This document shows positions 10,238-20,900 of a DNA stretch of 64,000 nt, piece by piece (positions within the stretch are counted from its first letter, which is position 1; each line of letters begins with the position of its first letter). The notes beneath the pieces are model-generated. The model was given only the letters and a program-made list of their open reading frames with translations. It made no database searches and was not told the DNA's origin. Source of the DNA: Nipponacmea schrenckii (lineage: Eukaryota > Mollusca > Gastropoda > Lottiidae); contig JAUJPP010000011.1 in NCBI GenBank assembly GCA_030562195.1, forward strand, positions 10,788,001-10,852,000, given 5' to 3'. The position numbers and the translations under genes are program-made.

Positions 10238-10603
10238 TCGTTTGGGAGTGGGTCTTGTAATATATCTTTTGATATCTGCTCTTGCTACTGCCGCTACTTT
10301 CAACACTTCGATGTCCAAACAAATTCTCTCGAAATAGGGATAACTTGTCACACAAAAGTTATTTTCCATGTGTTGTTGGGCTCCATGCACTTCATGGCAA
10401 CAAATGCATTCATTCACTGTCGGTAAGGCTGCGCAATTCCCTTACTTACACCAAACGTTCGAAATCAAACGATGATTTTCTTCGGGTTCTTCCCGAGTTG
10501 AAACATCCGATTCATCCGACGAAGTAGCTAATTCATCTGTGTCATATTCTGGCTCAAATTGGTACGGTAAAATTTCGACATTGTCTGTATTGATCGACGC
10601 CAT
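10238..10603 (-). pseudogene. P2X7 C-terminal-domain-like (P2RX7_C) ORF with in-frame stop
   Basis: The ATG at 10603 starts MASINTDNVEILPYQFEPEY, then a Glu/Asp/Ser-rich stretch. This is the usual N-terminus of stand-alone invertebrate proteins with the P2X7 intracellular zinc-binding domain. Codons 51-53 are W-C-K and codon 54 is TAA (10444-10442). The same frame then continues GNCAALPTVNECICCHEV, later FCVTSYPYFERICLDIEVL, matching the family pattern WCxCGxC...P-T...E-C-x-C-C-x-E...C-x-T...F..CLD..VL. The stop stands exactly where a zinc-ligand Cys is expected. The frame ends PTPKR at a good donor, cga|gtaagt (10238). The rest of the domain (Arg/Pro-rich IPSC..IR..FP end) was not found. It is either a pseudogene or a spliced or variant allele. 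Confidence 0.7.
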
Positions 10604-10633
10604 GATGTTTGTTTGGCACTGAGAATCAATGAG

Positions 10634-10885
10634 TTAAATTAGAAAACCCATAACATGCTGTTTCAAAAATGCCAAACCTTTTCTGCCATAGTTGACCACC
10701 TTTCCATCACAAAGACTGCATATTGCTTTTCCCGGATCTTTGTGTTTGTGCATGACCTCCGATAAAAGGCACCCATTGACTACTTTTTCCAACCAAAACC
10801 AATTCCAAGAATTCCTCACTCCCAAATCCAATCCTGACACTGTTCCACTATCTCTTTTATGTAGAATGTCTATCTTCCATGACAT
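10634..10885 (-). CDS. BED-like zinc-finger protein fragment
   Basis: The ATG at 10885 opens a frame containing NSWNWFWLEKVVNGCLLSEV, then HKHKDPGKAICSLCDGKVVNYGRKGLAFLKQH. This resembles a short zinc-finger module common in aquatic invertebrate genomes: an SWxW-LEK start, DPGKAxCxxC, then a LKQH helix giving C-C...H ligands. A donor-like CAT|gttatg follows LKQH, so the frame probably splices rather than ending at 10634. It lies 30 bp upstream of the P2X7-like start and on the same strand, so the two may belong to one transcription unit or one mobile element. The role is probably nucleic-acid binding. Confidence 0.45.
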   Translation of the reverse strand: MSWKIDILHKRDSGTVSGLDLGVRNSWNWFWLEKVVNGCLLSEVMHKHKDPGKAICSLCDGKVVNYGRKGLAFLKQHVMGFLI

Positions 10886-10899
10886 GCTGAAATTATCGC

Positions 10900-11550
10900 T
10901 AGGCCTATACTAGCGAAGTATCTTGTTTTTTTTTTTTTTTAAGAAGTTAAACACACTGTTGCCTTCTAATTCTTATATTCGGAAGTTTTAATGTTTTAAT
11001 CAAATGGGCTCAGTAATTTTTTTTATTTCTCGATTTATCTCGCGGTATTTACAAATGGAAGTCTCTGACATCACGACTTCCAAACGACAAAACGAGACTT
11101 GGAAATAGGGACATAATGATGCTGAGTTTCGCCGGAAACATTCGACAGCGATCAAAACATAGGACAGAAAACCAGCTTTTTCGAATATTGATCAATCTGT
11201 TTTTTCTCCCGCGAATTATTTTAGAGGATTTAAAAGATTGAATAATACAAAAAATCTTAGGCCAGAAAAATAGCGAAATTCCACTAATTAGCTTAAGTCT
11301 GGGATCCCTGCAGTATTCAATAATCCACTCTGTAACTTGACACTGTAGCCTCGTTAATAAAAGAGAAGAATATGTCTGCTTTGAACTTACACGTGTTATT
11401 TCATTCCTCGTATGGTCGGCCTTCCAGACGTCTGAGGCGAGCCTTCATTATTAAATAAAATATAACACATATATCCAAACGCGGTATCATTATAAGGGAG
11501 ATAACTACAGTTCACAAATATGATAATAATACAGTTTGAAGAGTTGGCCC
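10900..11550. other. No gene seen
   Basis: AT-rich. 11497-11510 contains agggagataact, a short motif repeated elsewhere in the window as a mobile-element end. Confidence 0.4.
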
Positions 11551-11554
11551 ATTC

Positions 11555-11800
11555 AATAACTCTCGCATTGTAATCTTCTTTGTTTTGGCTTGATGTTTGG
11601 CATAGGTTGTATCCTTTCAATTGGCATAATCAACAAGTCTTCAATGGAATGGTCGGGTTGGCTAAAATGATTAGAAAATGGTCTATTTTTGCCATGTACT
11701 ATATCGTAACGATGGCCGTTAAAGCGAGTTCGTAGCGCGTTCTTAGTTTCCACAAAATACTTTTCCGCACTTTTTACATGACATTAGGTAAATTAGATTA
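11555..11800 (-). pseudogene. GIY-YIG-like domain relic of a Penelope-type element
   Basis: The frame reads ...EKYFVETKNALRTRFNGHRY, then HGKNRPFSNHF, DHSIEDL and finally RRLQCESY followed by TGA. This matches the GIY-YIG nuclease end of Penelope-like retroelements (YVGET...LR.RF..HR.D...PVA.HF...HS..DL...RE..W). The final Trp codon appears as TGA, and the GIY motif itself is outside or lost. No reverse transcriptase was seen nearby, so this is an isolated fragment. Confidence 0.55.
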
Positions 11801-12690
11801 TGGTCGCCGCACAATGCTCCCGTTGCAAGAGACGAGGGTTCATGATGATGTTGCTACAAGAGATGAGGGATATATTTATATTATTAATTTAAAGGCACAT
11901 TGTCTCTAGCTCAGCCATCCAGTGTATACACTGGGAAATGTGAAAAGTTTGAAAGGTAATATTTATGGGTATTTTTTTCTATATTTCGATGCTTTAGGGA
12001 AAATAAAAACACTAGAAAATTGCAAGATTTACACATAAAACTTAAAGACATACATTCAGATGCTAAATATCATACACATGCATGTGCAATGTGCAGATTG
12101 GGTGAAATTTAAATACTGATGCACTTGTATAAGCGAATCTGGTCTTTTAGGTTTAGGTCTTCTTCTGAATTAAAAGATATTGGATTTTAAGGACTCTTGA
12201 GTTGATTTGAAGATAAACATTAACATGTTCAATAACTCTTCATTATCGCAAATCATAGAACTATGGATAAATGGAATAGCTTCTTTGTGGCCTACACAAT
12301 CGTTGTTATTACATCATTGCCACATGTGCTTGGCTCAATTAGGCCTATTGACCTACAATTTTGACTTATGTTCCATTCCAAAACCTCTTAAATTCAGTTT
12401 AAGAAGTCATAATTCTGTTTTGTTTTTTTCTGTTCCAAAAGCTTACCACCATCAATCAACCAACATCCAAATCAGCCGACAAAAAAATAAGAATAATACT
12501 AATATAATATAGCCTTTCTAAATTTACATATTACAAATAATTTTGTTTCCAATAATTTCCAAACAAACAGAATTCTTTTTCATTTTAAAATTCAGTTTTA
12601 AGCCTTGCTATTTTGTCTTCTTTCACTTTGTTACGGAAATACTATTACCATGTACAGGTTTAGAGTAATATACCTAATCAAGTCCCTATG
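11800..12690. other. No gene seen
   Basis: AT-rich sequence without supported features. Confidence 0.4.
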
Positions 12691-12724
12691 GTATGGAAGC
12701 CGATAGCGGCCATTTGTTAACCGC

Positions 12725-12885
12725 GACTTGGCGCCCTCTAATTTCAAAGTCAAAGTCGCCAACTCGACCAGTCGCCGGAAATTCAAAGTCGCTAACTCGA
12801 GAACACGACAAAACATATTTTTTTGGCGACTTGTCGACCCGCCATCCGCGACTTGTCGAGTTGGCGACTTTGAAATCTATGGAAG
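12725..12885. repeat. Foldback (inverted) repeat
   Basis: tttcaaagtcaaagtcgccaactcgacc near 12740-12770 pairs with gtcgagttggcgactttgaaa near 12855-12877. A second partial repeat (tcaaagtcgctaactcgag) lies between them. Confidence 0.75.
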
Positions 12886-12889
12886 CTTA

Positions 12890-13517
12890 TTTGTGTCTCT
12901 ACTTAATAAGTTATGTCAAAGGCGACATAGGATAAATTATGTAGAGGTCGTGTTGAGTATGTCGAAGTATCGGGATGTGTGACTATCCCATCATATCGAT
13001 AAGCTAAGCTGATGTCGAAATAGTTATGCCTTGATGTCACTTTAAGCATTTTTACGACATTCGAAATAATTATTACGACATACTTCATTAATCATTTCTG
13101 GCGCCAATATCATTTCCGTTTTACATTTCATGGAAGTAACCATACAGAACAGGTTAGTGCCAGTAATGGAAATAAATTTTATATTATTTCTTGTTAGTAC
13201 AATAAAATATAATGAAAAGTTTATCAGCAACAAGCTTTAGGTGCCAATGGCGTTTTTTTTTTTTGTAAATAAGATCATACTTTTATCTCCAAGCTAATAT
13301 TAATATGATAATTTTTAGGCCCTATTTAGACCTATATCAGAACCGTATAATTTTTGTCTATGAAGATAGTAACTGACTTAAACAAAATGTTATATGCCTA
13401 TATCATAAAAATCCATAGCATAGTATTGTTTAAACTGTCTGTTGTTACATGACATCCCTTTGTTACCTTGCTGGTGGGCATTTTCTGGAACAAAAATTAT
13501 ATTTTTCTTTTTTGCAG
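12890..13517. other. No gene seen
   Basis: AT-rich. The end (tttttgcag) is the acceptor for the exon that follows. Confidence 0.4.
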
Positions 13518-13872
13518 ACAGGTCCTGTGTTTATTGATGCGAGTACACCAACCGTAAGTATAACCATTCTATAATCAAAAAAAAAAAACAAAAAAACTGG
13601 CTTTGAAAAGATTAGTTTAAGTTTGATCTGGAATAGCTATCTAGCGTAATTCCAACCTAACTATATTTATCTTCTTTTTTTTGTATTTTTAGATCCAGTT
13701 CAAAACACCAGGAAGCGGCCCAGAAACATGTACTATTTGTCAAGATAGACCCAAAAATGCCTTCATCATTCCTTGGAGACATGCTTTTTGTGTGATGTGT
13801 GCAAAGATTTGTCCACTATGCAGAGAGATAATTTCTAGAGTAAACATATTTTATTTTATTCATTTTAAATAA
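13518..13872 (+). CDS. Two 3' exons of a RING-finger protein
   Basis: Exon 13518-13553 (TGPVFIDASTPT) lies between tttttgcag and gtaagt. Exon 13693-13872 follows tttttag in the same phase and reads IQFKTPGSGPETCTICQDRP, then AFIIPWRHAFCVMCAKICPLCREII, and stops at TAA 13870-13872 (a donor-like aga|gtaaac occurs at 13839). The CxxC...H..CxxC...CPxC spacing is that of a RING-HC E3 ligase end. The third Cys ligand (usual PC-x-H) is Trp here (PWRH). Upstream exons were not identified. If expressed, it would be a defective or atypical RING; a retained relic is equally likely. Confidence 0.5.
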
Positions 13873-14294
13873 GATTTTTTAACTGAGTTTTTTCTCTACC
13901 ATTTTTTATTTTATTGGAATTGAAAATTGATCTTGATAACACATTTTACCAAATATTTCATTTTTATTTTCATACCAAATCTTTATTGTTAACAACATAC
14001 TTGTAACATGTAACATAAGTAATGAATCATATATTTTTATAAATTTTCATATGAAATATGTAAGCCTGTATTATAGTCACACATCCCTTTACAATTCCTT
14101 GGAGGCCAAATTTTTTTTATAATCCTAATGAAACTCGGTTAACATATTTATCATTGAAAAAGCTTGAATCTTTTTGCATCTTTTACGCTTATTCAGTTAT
14201 TGCCCTCGAAAAAGCCAAAATTGAAAACAAAAATGACCTTGTGGGTGCCACATTTTTTTTTTCAGATTTTTATGAATCTTGGTATAAATTTTAC
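13873..14294. other. No gene seen; left flank of the 14.3-18.4 kb element
   Basis: AT-rich sequence with a repeat-like text (ttattgccctcgaaaaagcc, then ttcagatttttatgaatcttgg) leading into the inverted terminal repeat. Confidence 0.35.
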
Positions 14295-14324
14295 GTTGAC
14301 TTATTGACGAACCGACGAATATGG
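14295..14324 (+). repeat. Left inverted repeat of the 14.3-18.4 kb element
   Basis: gttgacttattgacgaaccg then acgaatatgg; pairs with 18344-18373 with two mismatches. Confidence 0.8.
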
Positions 14325-14738
14325 TCATTTTTGACAAAATCGTTTTTTTGAACATTCTTGTTATGCTGATAGTACTCTTTCGATTGATAAAATCGTTTTG
14401 ATAGGTAATTTGATAGTTTCGGAGATATTGCTATCCGTCCTGTTGGCGAATACTTGTATTTGCCTATCTTGTTACTGAACTAGGCACAGGGTAGGTATTT
14501 TGCTTATCGACTAAGTGGCGAATAAGCAACATTGTAGGCCTTAACCAATCAAAACTATAGCTTTTAGGCCTAGCTAATTAACCAATTTCGGAGTGCCATC
14601 ATTTCTTGAAGTGTCAGTTGGCCTAATCCGACGTATTTATATGCACTAGCACCAGAAAACCAAGAGGATAGTTTTAAATTAGCAGGTAAGTTTAAAGTTT
14701 AAATTACATTAAGTTACTTTAAGGTCTAGTCTAATGCC

Positions 14739-14930
14739 ATGTCGAGTGTCGCAGTTTTAAATAGCCAAGTCTTGGCTCAAGAGGTGAAGTTCCGGGATGA
14801 ACCTAATTACATATTTCAGGCAATGGGATTTCCCTTAGCCGATTTACAAGGCAACTTTTTCGGGTGTTTACGTATGACAACTCACTTTATTCGAAATTTC
14901 AAACATCATTTGAATTCTAGATACGATTAA
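14739..14930 (+). CDS. Small ORF inside the element; unknown
   Basis: 63 codons starting MSSVAVLNSQVLAQEVKFRD. A possible 5' exon ending ttagcag|gtaagttt lies at about 14640-14685. No recognised domain. It could be a first coding exon of the element's gene, or chance. Confidence 0.2.
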   Translation: MSSVAVLNSQVLAQEVKFRDEPNYIFQAMGFPLADLQGNFFGCLRMTTHFIRNFKHHLNSRYD

Positions 14931-15375
14931 CCAGCAACAACTTAAATAAAATATCAAAATTTGGGGTTTATTTGTGTAGCCGTAGAACTAGATTGCTGAT
15001 TTATTTAATTTCGGTTTATTTCTTATCAAAATGTTAGTAGTAGAATAATGTGGTAAATGAGCGTAGGTTCTAAAATTCTATTGCAATGAAATGAATGAAG
15101 CTAGGCAAAAACACTTACATTCAAGTTGATAAAATAGGGTTATCCCCCTTTTATGTCGATAAAGGGGATTAACTCCAGATTAAGAAACATTACAGAGTTT
15201 CCTCCCATATCTATATAATACGCGATCGTAATTATGCCCGTCAATTACGCATTTCATGGAACTCTGAACATACTTCACTTCCCTTATCTATTTAAGAATA
15301 CAAACTGATTTTTGATATAGTTTTTTATGTCCCTTATCAAGACATTGACCAAACAAAATGATAATTTTTTCAGGT

Positions 15376-17466
15376 ATGGATGTTCTAGTAAAATGGAAAG
15401 ATGGTTCCCAAAATGTTGTCTCCGAGAAAGACCTTCGTGTGATAGGCGGTGGTCGGATAAGTGTGGATTCGAATGTTATGATGTGGTGGGCACCCGATGG
15501 TAAATGGTGGAAAGGAACTGCTTTGGATATTGGTGAAACAGAAAATGCTAAAAGCTAAAATTCGTTTGAAGACAACTTGTCGCTTGATTCAGAAGATGAT
15601 ATCCTCCTACAAAGATCTACAAAGATTAAAAGATTTAGAAAAAAATTGCGACGGATCTGACTTAGACATCAACATGGATGAATCAGGTGATACAACAGAT
15701 ACATCTTTGCTCATCCATGCTGTAGATGTCCTTGATTCTAGTTTAAATTGAAGACCCAGATTTTGAGTGTAGTTCTGATATGGAACCGGAAGCATACGTG
15801 GTAGAAGGGGAGGTAAGACAGCCATTGGCAGAAGTACTTAATGAACCAAATAATGGAACTTCCAAGGGAGCTAAGAGGACTAAAGTTAAACACTGCCGAC
15901 TAAGAGGTGAAAGTTTTGAATCTGAAAAGTCGGCCAACAAGATTGATGCTCGAGATACCCCAAAACCCAGATGTAAATCCAAAATCTGTGAATCGAAAGG
16001 TTATGGTTGTTCGGTCATTACAGATGTGAAACGGACAGAAATAAATAGAGTCTACTACACCATGAAGGATCTTCATCAACAGCGACAATGGATTTCAAGC
16101 CAGGTGAATGTTGTAAATGCTAAAAGCCATACTGAAGGAAGCAGAAAATCTAAAACCATTAATTATTTCTTACCATTCGATGACAATGGAGACAGGATTC
16201 GAGTATGTCGAACCATGTATTTGAATACGCTTAATGTAGCAGAAAGACAAGTTCGGACATCCTTAGCTAAAACCAACACTATGGGAATTGTAGAAGCAGA
16301 GAAGCGTGGTGGTAGAGCACAAACACTGAAAGAAACTGATTCAGAAAAATACCAACTTGTTACATCGCACATCAATAGATTTCCCAGAATGGAATCTCAT
16401 TACTGCAGACAAGACACCAGCTTTCAATACCTGTCAAATGAATTGAGTGCAACCAAAATGTTTAATTTGTAAACGTCCGAAAACCCTACCAAACCTGTAT
16501 CTTTTAGATTTTATTGGCAATGTCTTTCAAAAATGAAACTTAAGTTTGCCCAACCCAAGAAAGATCTGTGTGGGATCTGTGAAGGATACAGAAACGGTAC
16601 AAATTCAGAAAAAGAAAATCTTCTTCCTTCTAATGAAAAACATAACATTGAAAAAACGACAGTCAGGAAAATTAAAGATCAAATGAAAAAAGATGAAAAT
16701 GAAAACCATCTCGTCGCATCTTTTGATCTACAGCAATTCATATTTTTGCCCAGGTCAAACAGATACGAAGTTTTTTTTTTTATAAAAGACGACTTTCTTG
16801 TTATAACTTTTCCATTTGTAACATCAAAACTATGCAAGCTGATTGTTTTTTATGGAATGAATCTATTGCAGGTAGGTGGGCTAATGAAATTGCATCATTT
16901 TTATCTATTTATTTGAGGTCTGCAGATTTAAGTGGACATAGAAAAGCGTCTCTTTTCTGTGATGGTTGTGCCGGACAAAATAAAAATTCAATTGTATGTT
17001 TCATGTTAAATCATTTCGTTAAGAGCTCAAAAAACTTGCAAGAATTTATTATTTCGAAACTAATCATGGTCAATCCGAAGGAGATTAGCGTTGTCCAGTT
17101 GTCCATAGCGTTGTAGAGCGAGCCATGAGAAAGGTTAATGAAATATTCGTACCATCAGAATTGTCAATGCTGATTAAGATGGCCTCGTCAAAACCATATA
17201 ATGTTTATGATGTATGTAAGGGAGATTACAAAGACTACAAAGCATTGTCTTTGAATTTGGGTATTTTGAGACCTCGCACATCTGTTGAAGGTGAACAAAT
17301 TGCTTGGCCACAGCTCCGACAAATTAGGATTGTTAAGTCACACCCAAAGCAGATCTTCTTTAAGCTCTCTCATACATCAGAAACATTTTCAACCATTGAG
17401 CTTCCACAGAGAAGGCAGTTCGAAATCGACACTGAGCTTCAACCCGTTAATTCGGTAAGATCGTAA
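15376..17466 (+). pseudogene. DUF7869-like (DDE-type?) transposase relic
   Basis: After ttttttcag the frame reads MDVLVKWKDGSQNVVSEKDL, the usual start of these proteins. Frameshifts then move it through an acidic linker (DGSDLDINMDESGD), a Lys/Arg-rich part and 15780-16472 (HINRFPRMESHYCRQDTSFQ...LSATKMFNL). 16515-16740 gives KMKLKFAQPKKDLCGICEGY and ASFDLQQ. 16832-17100 gives WNESIAGRWANEIASFL and FCDGCAGQNKN. 17060-17466 gives NHGQSEGD...VVHSVVERAM. The order SFDLQ, then a D-x-C-x-GQNKN box, then a GH...D..HS.IE-like box is the signature of the large invertebrate family that I recall as Pfam DUF7869. The Asp, Asp and Glu positions would suit a DDE-type nuclease core, which is inference. 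At least five frame changes and an internal stop show it is dead. Confidence 0.65.
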
Positions 17467-18343
17467 CCTAAAGCCAAATACGACGATATTTACAGTCTAT
17501 GCACTGGAGAAAACCCAGTAATTCGCAATCCTGCACATATCGCATTTTTCAAATCGCTCGCTCACTGAATGTTTGATTGGCCGTAACTGACAGTATAGTG
17601 TTTGTTGATGTTTAAAGATATTTTTGTTATTGATGTTATTTGTTATACCTTATATCTTGGCGAATTTATGATTGCCATTTATCATAATATATTACTTTAA
17701 TTTATAAATTGTGAACAGGATGAAATGTGGTATTGTTATTCTTTAAAAATGAAACGAGCATTCATTAACCATTTAGGTTTACCATAAAGCTTCTTATCCG
17801 CTTCAAACACGCATGAAAGATCAGCATTTTGAGCTCTATTGATTGAATAAGTTGGATTTATGAGGCGACTGTATTTGGAAGGCGTTCGGGTGTCCATAAT
17901 CGTACAGGTCTAACAAAAATAGAACTATGTTATAAAGTCGGAGGGGGGGGGGCGAATGTGACTCTTTTATTAAAGATAGCTGAAATATATTATCCTTATG
18001 ATATGACAAACACAAGAAATAATGTTTACATTGTACCTCACAAAGTGGCGAAAATATACAAAATCAATGGATTATTTATTTACGAAGTGGCGAACAAGTG
18101 GCGAATAGGCCTTGTTGTCGAATTTTTTGAAATTTTTAAGTGGCGAATAAGTGGACATTTTTTGACCCCCCTATCACCCCCATGTACGAAAATAGACATA
18201 TAATATATAGTTGAACCTGTAAAGAATTGATTAAAGTAACATATCAGACTCTAAATATATAAAATAAAGACTTAATAATTTTTAAGTTTATAATTAAATA
18301 GAACGAAAACTTTAAATGCATTTTTCTCAAGAAGATGAAAAGT

Positions 18344-18373
18344 CCATATTCGCCGGTTCGTCAATAAGCCAAC
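18344..18373 (-). repeat. Right inverted repeat of the 14.3-18.4 kb element
   Basis: Reverse complement of 14295-14324 with two mismatches (ccatattcgccggttcgtca, then ataagccaac). Confidence 0.8.
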
Positions 18374-18450
18374 GAAATGTACATCATCCTAAAATGTCTG
18401 TTCCTTTTTAAATTCAACTTCGCAACTTTTCCCTTGAAGAAGAAAGTTCA

Positions 18451-18630
18451 CCTAAATCTATAATTTAACACTTTATAGTACTTGGCTGCAGCATTCCGAA
18501 ATATAATTAGTTCGAAACCTTAATGTAGAAATGTCGATCTAAAGTTGCAACTCATGAAGTCAATATATGATGATTATATTTTTGGAATGCTGAACCCAAG
18601 TACTATAAAGTGTCAAATTATAGATTTAGG
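18451..18630. repeat. Foldback MITE-like palindrome
   Basis: Arms 18451-18507 and 18573-18630 are inverted copies of about 57 bp with few mismatches (cctaaatctataatttaaca...ctttatagtacttgg). The spacer is about 65 bp. No coding content. Confidence 0.85.
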
Positions 18631-19567
18631 GGCCATAACTCATTAACCAAAAAAGTTGTGGAGTTATGGGCTCTTAATTGTGCGATAAATTTGAAAAATT
18701 GATAAACTATTTCAATATATCTTTCAATTTTTTTCAGAATTAATATTTTTTATGCATGTATATCTCAATGACATATCATACTCTTTGGAAACTTTGCAAC
18801 TTTGAAAGTCTTAAAATTTGCGCTGCAAGCTATGCTGTCATTATTGATAGCATATATACTTATTTTGTTTTATTTAGGCACTTAAAAGCCTTAAAGTGTT
18901 TGATCCATTTGATATGAACTGGTTTTCAAGTATTACACTCTACATGCATAGAGTTTATTGTATGTTCATACTTGTAATGCATGCTTGACTTATTTATACA
19001 TTTGTTACCATCTGTCATGAAACACAGCATTTAGTGTCACCTCCTTGATCTGCAGACAGGCATGGCTTTTTGTTATTAAACAAATACTTTCTTGTGGATA
19101 CCTTAACGTGAGAAAATGCTTATCTTTCACAATTCAGATAAACACTACAAGTTAGTGAAAGATTTATAGAACTGTATTAAAATAAATCTAAAGACTAAGA
19201 CATGGAAAAAATCACATGGGCTTCTGGAAGAATTTCCACTCGATTCTGAATAAAAATAATAAAGCTCACAATGCCATTTTTAATTTATCAATAATCTTGG
19301 ATTGTTGCATATTCTAATCCCTTTTGATCAGCACATCATAATTATGTGGTTGTTGTCTAGTTTTGCACTGATGTTGCTGGTTAATAATTTACCTGTTTTT
19401 ACCTATTTGACCAAACTGAAGAGAATTCAATGAAAACTGAATGTTTTGTAGTTACAACTTCTGCTTCATACCTAGTTTGGTTGAACAAGGAAATGTATTT
19501 TAAGTCGACAGTAGACGAATTTAGAAACATCTGATTTCAATAGAAACTAAACTCAACTTGGATCTTC
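18631..19567. other. No gene seen
   Basis: AT-rich spacer without supported features. Confidence 0.4.
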
Positions 19568-20640
19568 AAAAAACATTTAAATAACATCCAATTTAAAATA
19601 TCCTAGTAACGTAATGTATTGTAGTTTAGTTTTAGAAATATTATAAACATTTTAAACAGACATCTTCATAAAACAATTAAAGAACATCCTATTTAAAATA
19701 TCCTAGTAACGTTATGTATTGTAGTTTTAGAAATATTATAAAACATTTTAATAACATGCTATTTAAAATATCCTAGTAACGTAATGTAGTGTAGTTTTAG
19801 AAATATTATAAAACATTTTAAACAGACATATTCATAAAACATTTAATAACATGCTATTTAAAATATCCTAGTAACGTTATGTTTTGTAGTTTTAGAAATA
19901 TTATAAAACATTTTAATAACATGCTATTTAAAATATCCTAGTAACGTTATGTATTGTAGTTTTAGAAATATTATAAAACATTTTAATAACATGCTATTTA
20001 AAATAACCTAGTAACGTTATGTTTTGTAGTTTTAGAAATATTATAAAACATTTTAATAACATGCTATTTAAAATAACCTAGTAACGTTATGTTTTGTAGT
20101 TTTAGAAATATTATAAAACATTTTAATAACATGCTATTTAAAATAACCTAGTAACGTTATGTTTTGTAGTTTTAGAAATATTATAAAACATTTTAATAAC
20201 ATGCTATTTAAAATATCCTAGTAACGTTATGTTTTGTAGTTTTAGAAATATTATAAAACATTTTAATAACATGCTATTTAAAATAACCTAGTAACGTTAT
20301 GTTTTGTAGTTTTAGAAATATTATAAAACATTTTAATAACATGCTATTTAAAATAACCTAGTAACGTTATGTTTTGTAGTTTTAGAAATATTATAAAACA
20401 TTTTAATAACATGCTATTTAAAATATCCTAGTAACGTTATGTTTTGTAGTTTTAGAAATATTATAAAACATTTTAATAACATGCTATTTAAAATATCCTA
20501 GTAACGTTATGTTTTGTAGTTTTAGAAATAGTATAAAACATTTTAATAACATGCTATTTAAAATATCCTAGTAACGTTATGTTTTGTAGTTTTAGAAATA
20601 TTATAAAACATTTTAAACAGACATATTCATAAAATATTTT
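19568..20640 (+). repeat. 70-bp AT-rich satellite, about 14 units
   Basis: The unit contains gtaacgttatgttttgtagt, then tttagaaatattataaaaca and ttttaataacatgctattta. The period is exactly 70 bp over 19930-20600, with long stretches of near identity and a single a/t switch (aaata(t/a)ccta) marking unit types. The first units (19568-19850) and the last carry an insertion (aacagacat(c/a)ttcataaaa) that lengthens the period. Confidence 0.95.
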
Positions 20641-20900
20641 AATGATGTCCTTTATAAATTGTTCTATTTTGGTGATTTTGTATGGTTTTAGAAATATCAT
20701 CAAACATTCTAGACAAATACTTTTTAAAAAGATTAAATAACATCCTGCATAAAAATGTTCTCTTTTAGATATAATAGAAACATTATATAGAAATATTTTA
20801 TAAAGATGTTTTAAATTCATCTAAAAAGATGTAATTTAAAGATGTTATACAATATTTCTAAAACCATACAAGATAGCTCGCCAGGAAAGGTAATATACGC
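20641..20900. repeat. Decayed satellite edge and a MITE-like end
   Basis: Diverged satellite-like pieces (tggttttagaaatatcatca; ataatagaaacattatatag) run to about 20870. They are followed by gatagctcgccagg...atacgcccac, which matches the left end of the element at 30261. Confidence 0.6.

Larger units (their letters stand above)
14295..18373 (+). mobile_element. Candidate DNA transposon carrying a DUF7869-like transposase relic
   Basis: A 30-bp inverted pair (14295-14324 and 18344-18373; core cttattgacgaaccg, 28 of 30 bases matching) flanks the DUF7869-like pseudogene at 15376-17466. The motif aagtggcgaata recurs inside both ends, near 14512 on the left and near 18043, 18087 and 18138 on the right, all in the same orientation. 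This is the pattern expected of subterminal transposase-binding sites. A target-site duplication is not obvious, and weak similarity continues outside the repeats, so the exact ends may lie a little further out. Confidence 0.5.

Noticed and set aside
17958..18203. 81-codon ORF near the right end of the 14.3-18.4 kb element
   Set aside because: It overlaps the repeated aagtggcgaata motifs and has no protein-like pattern.
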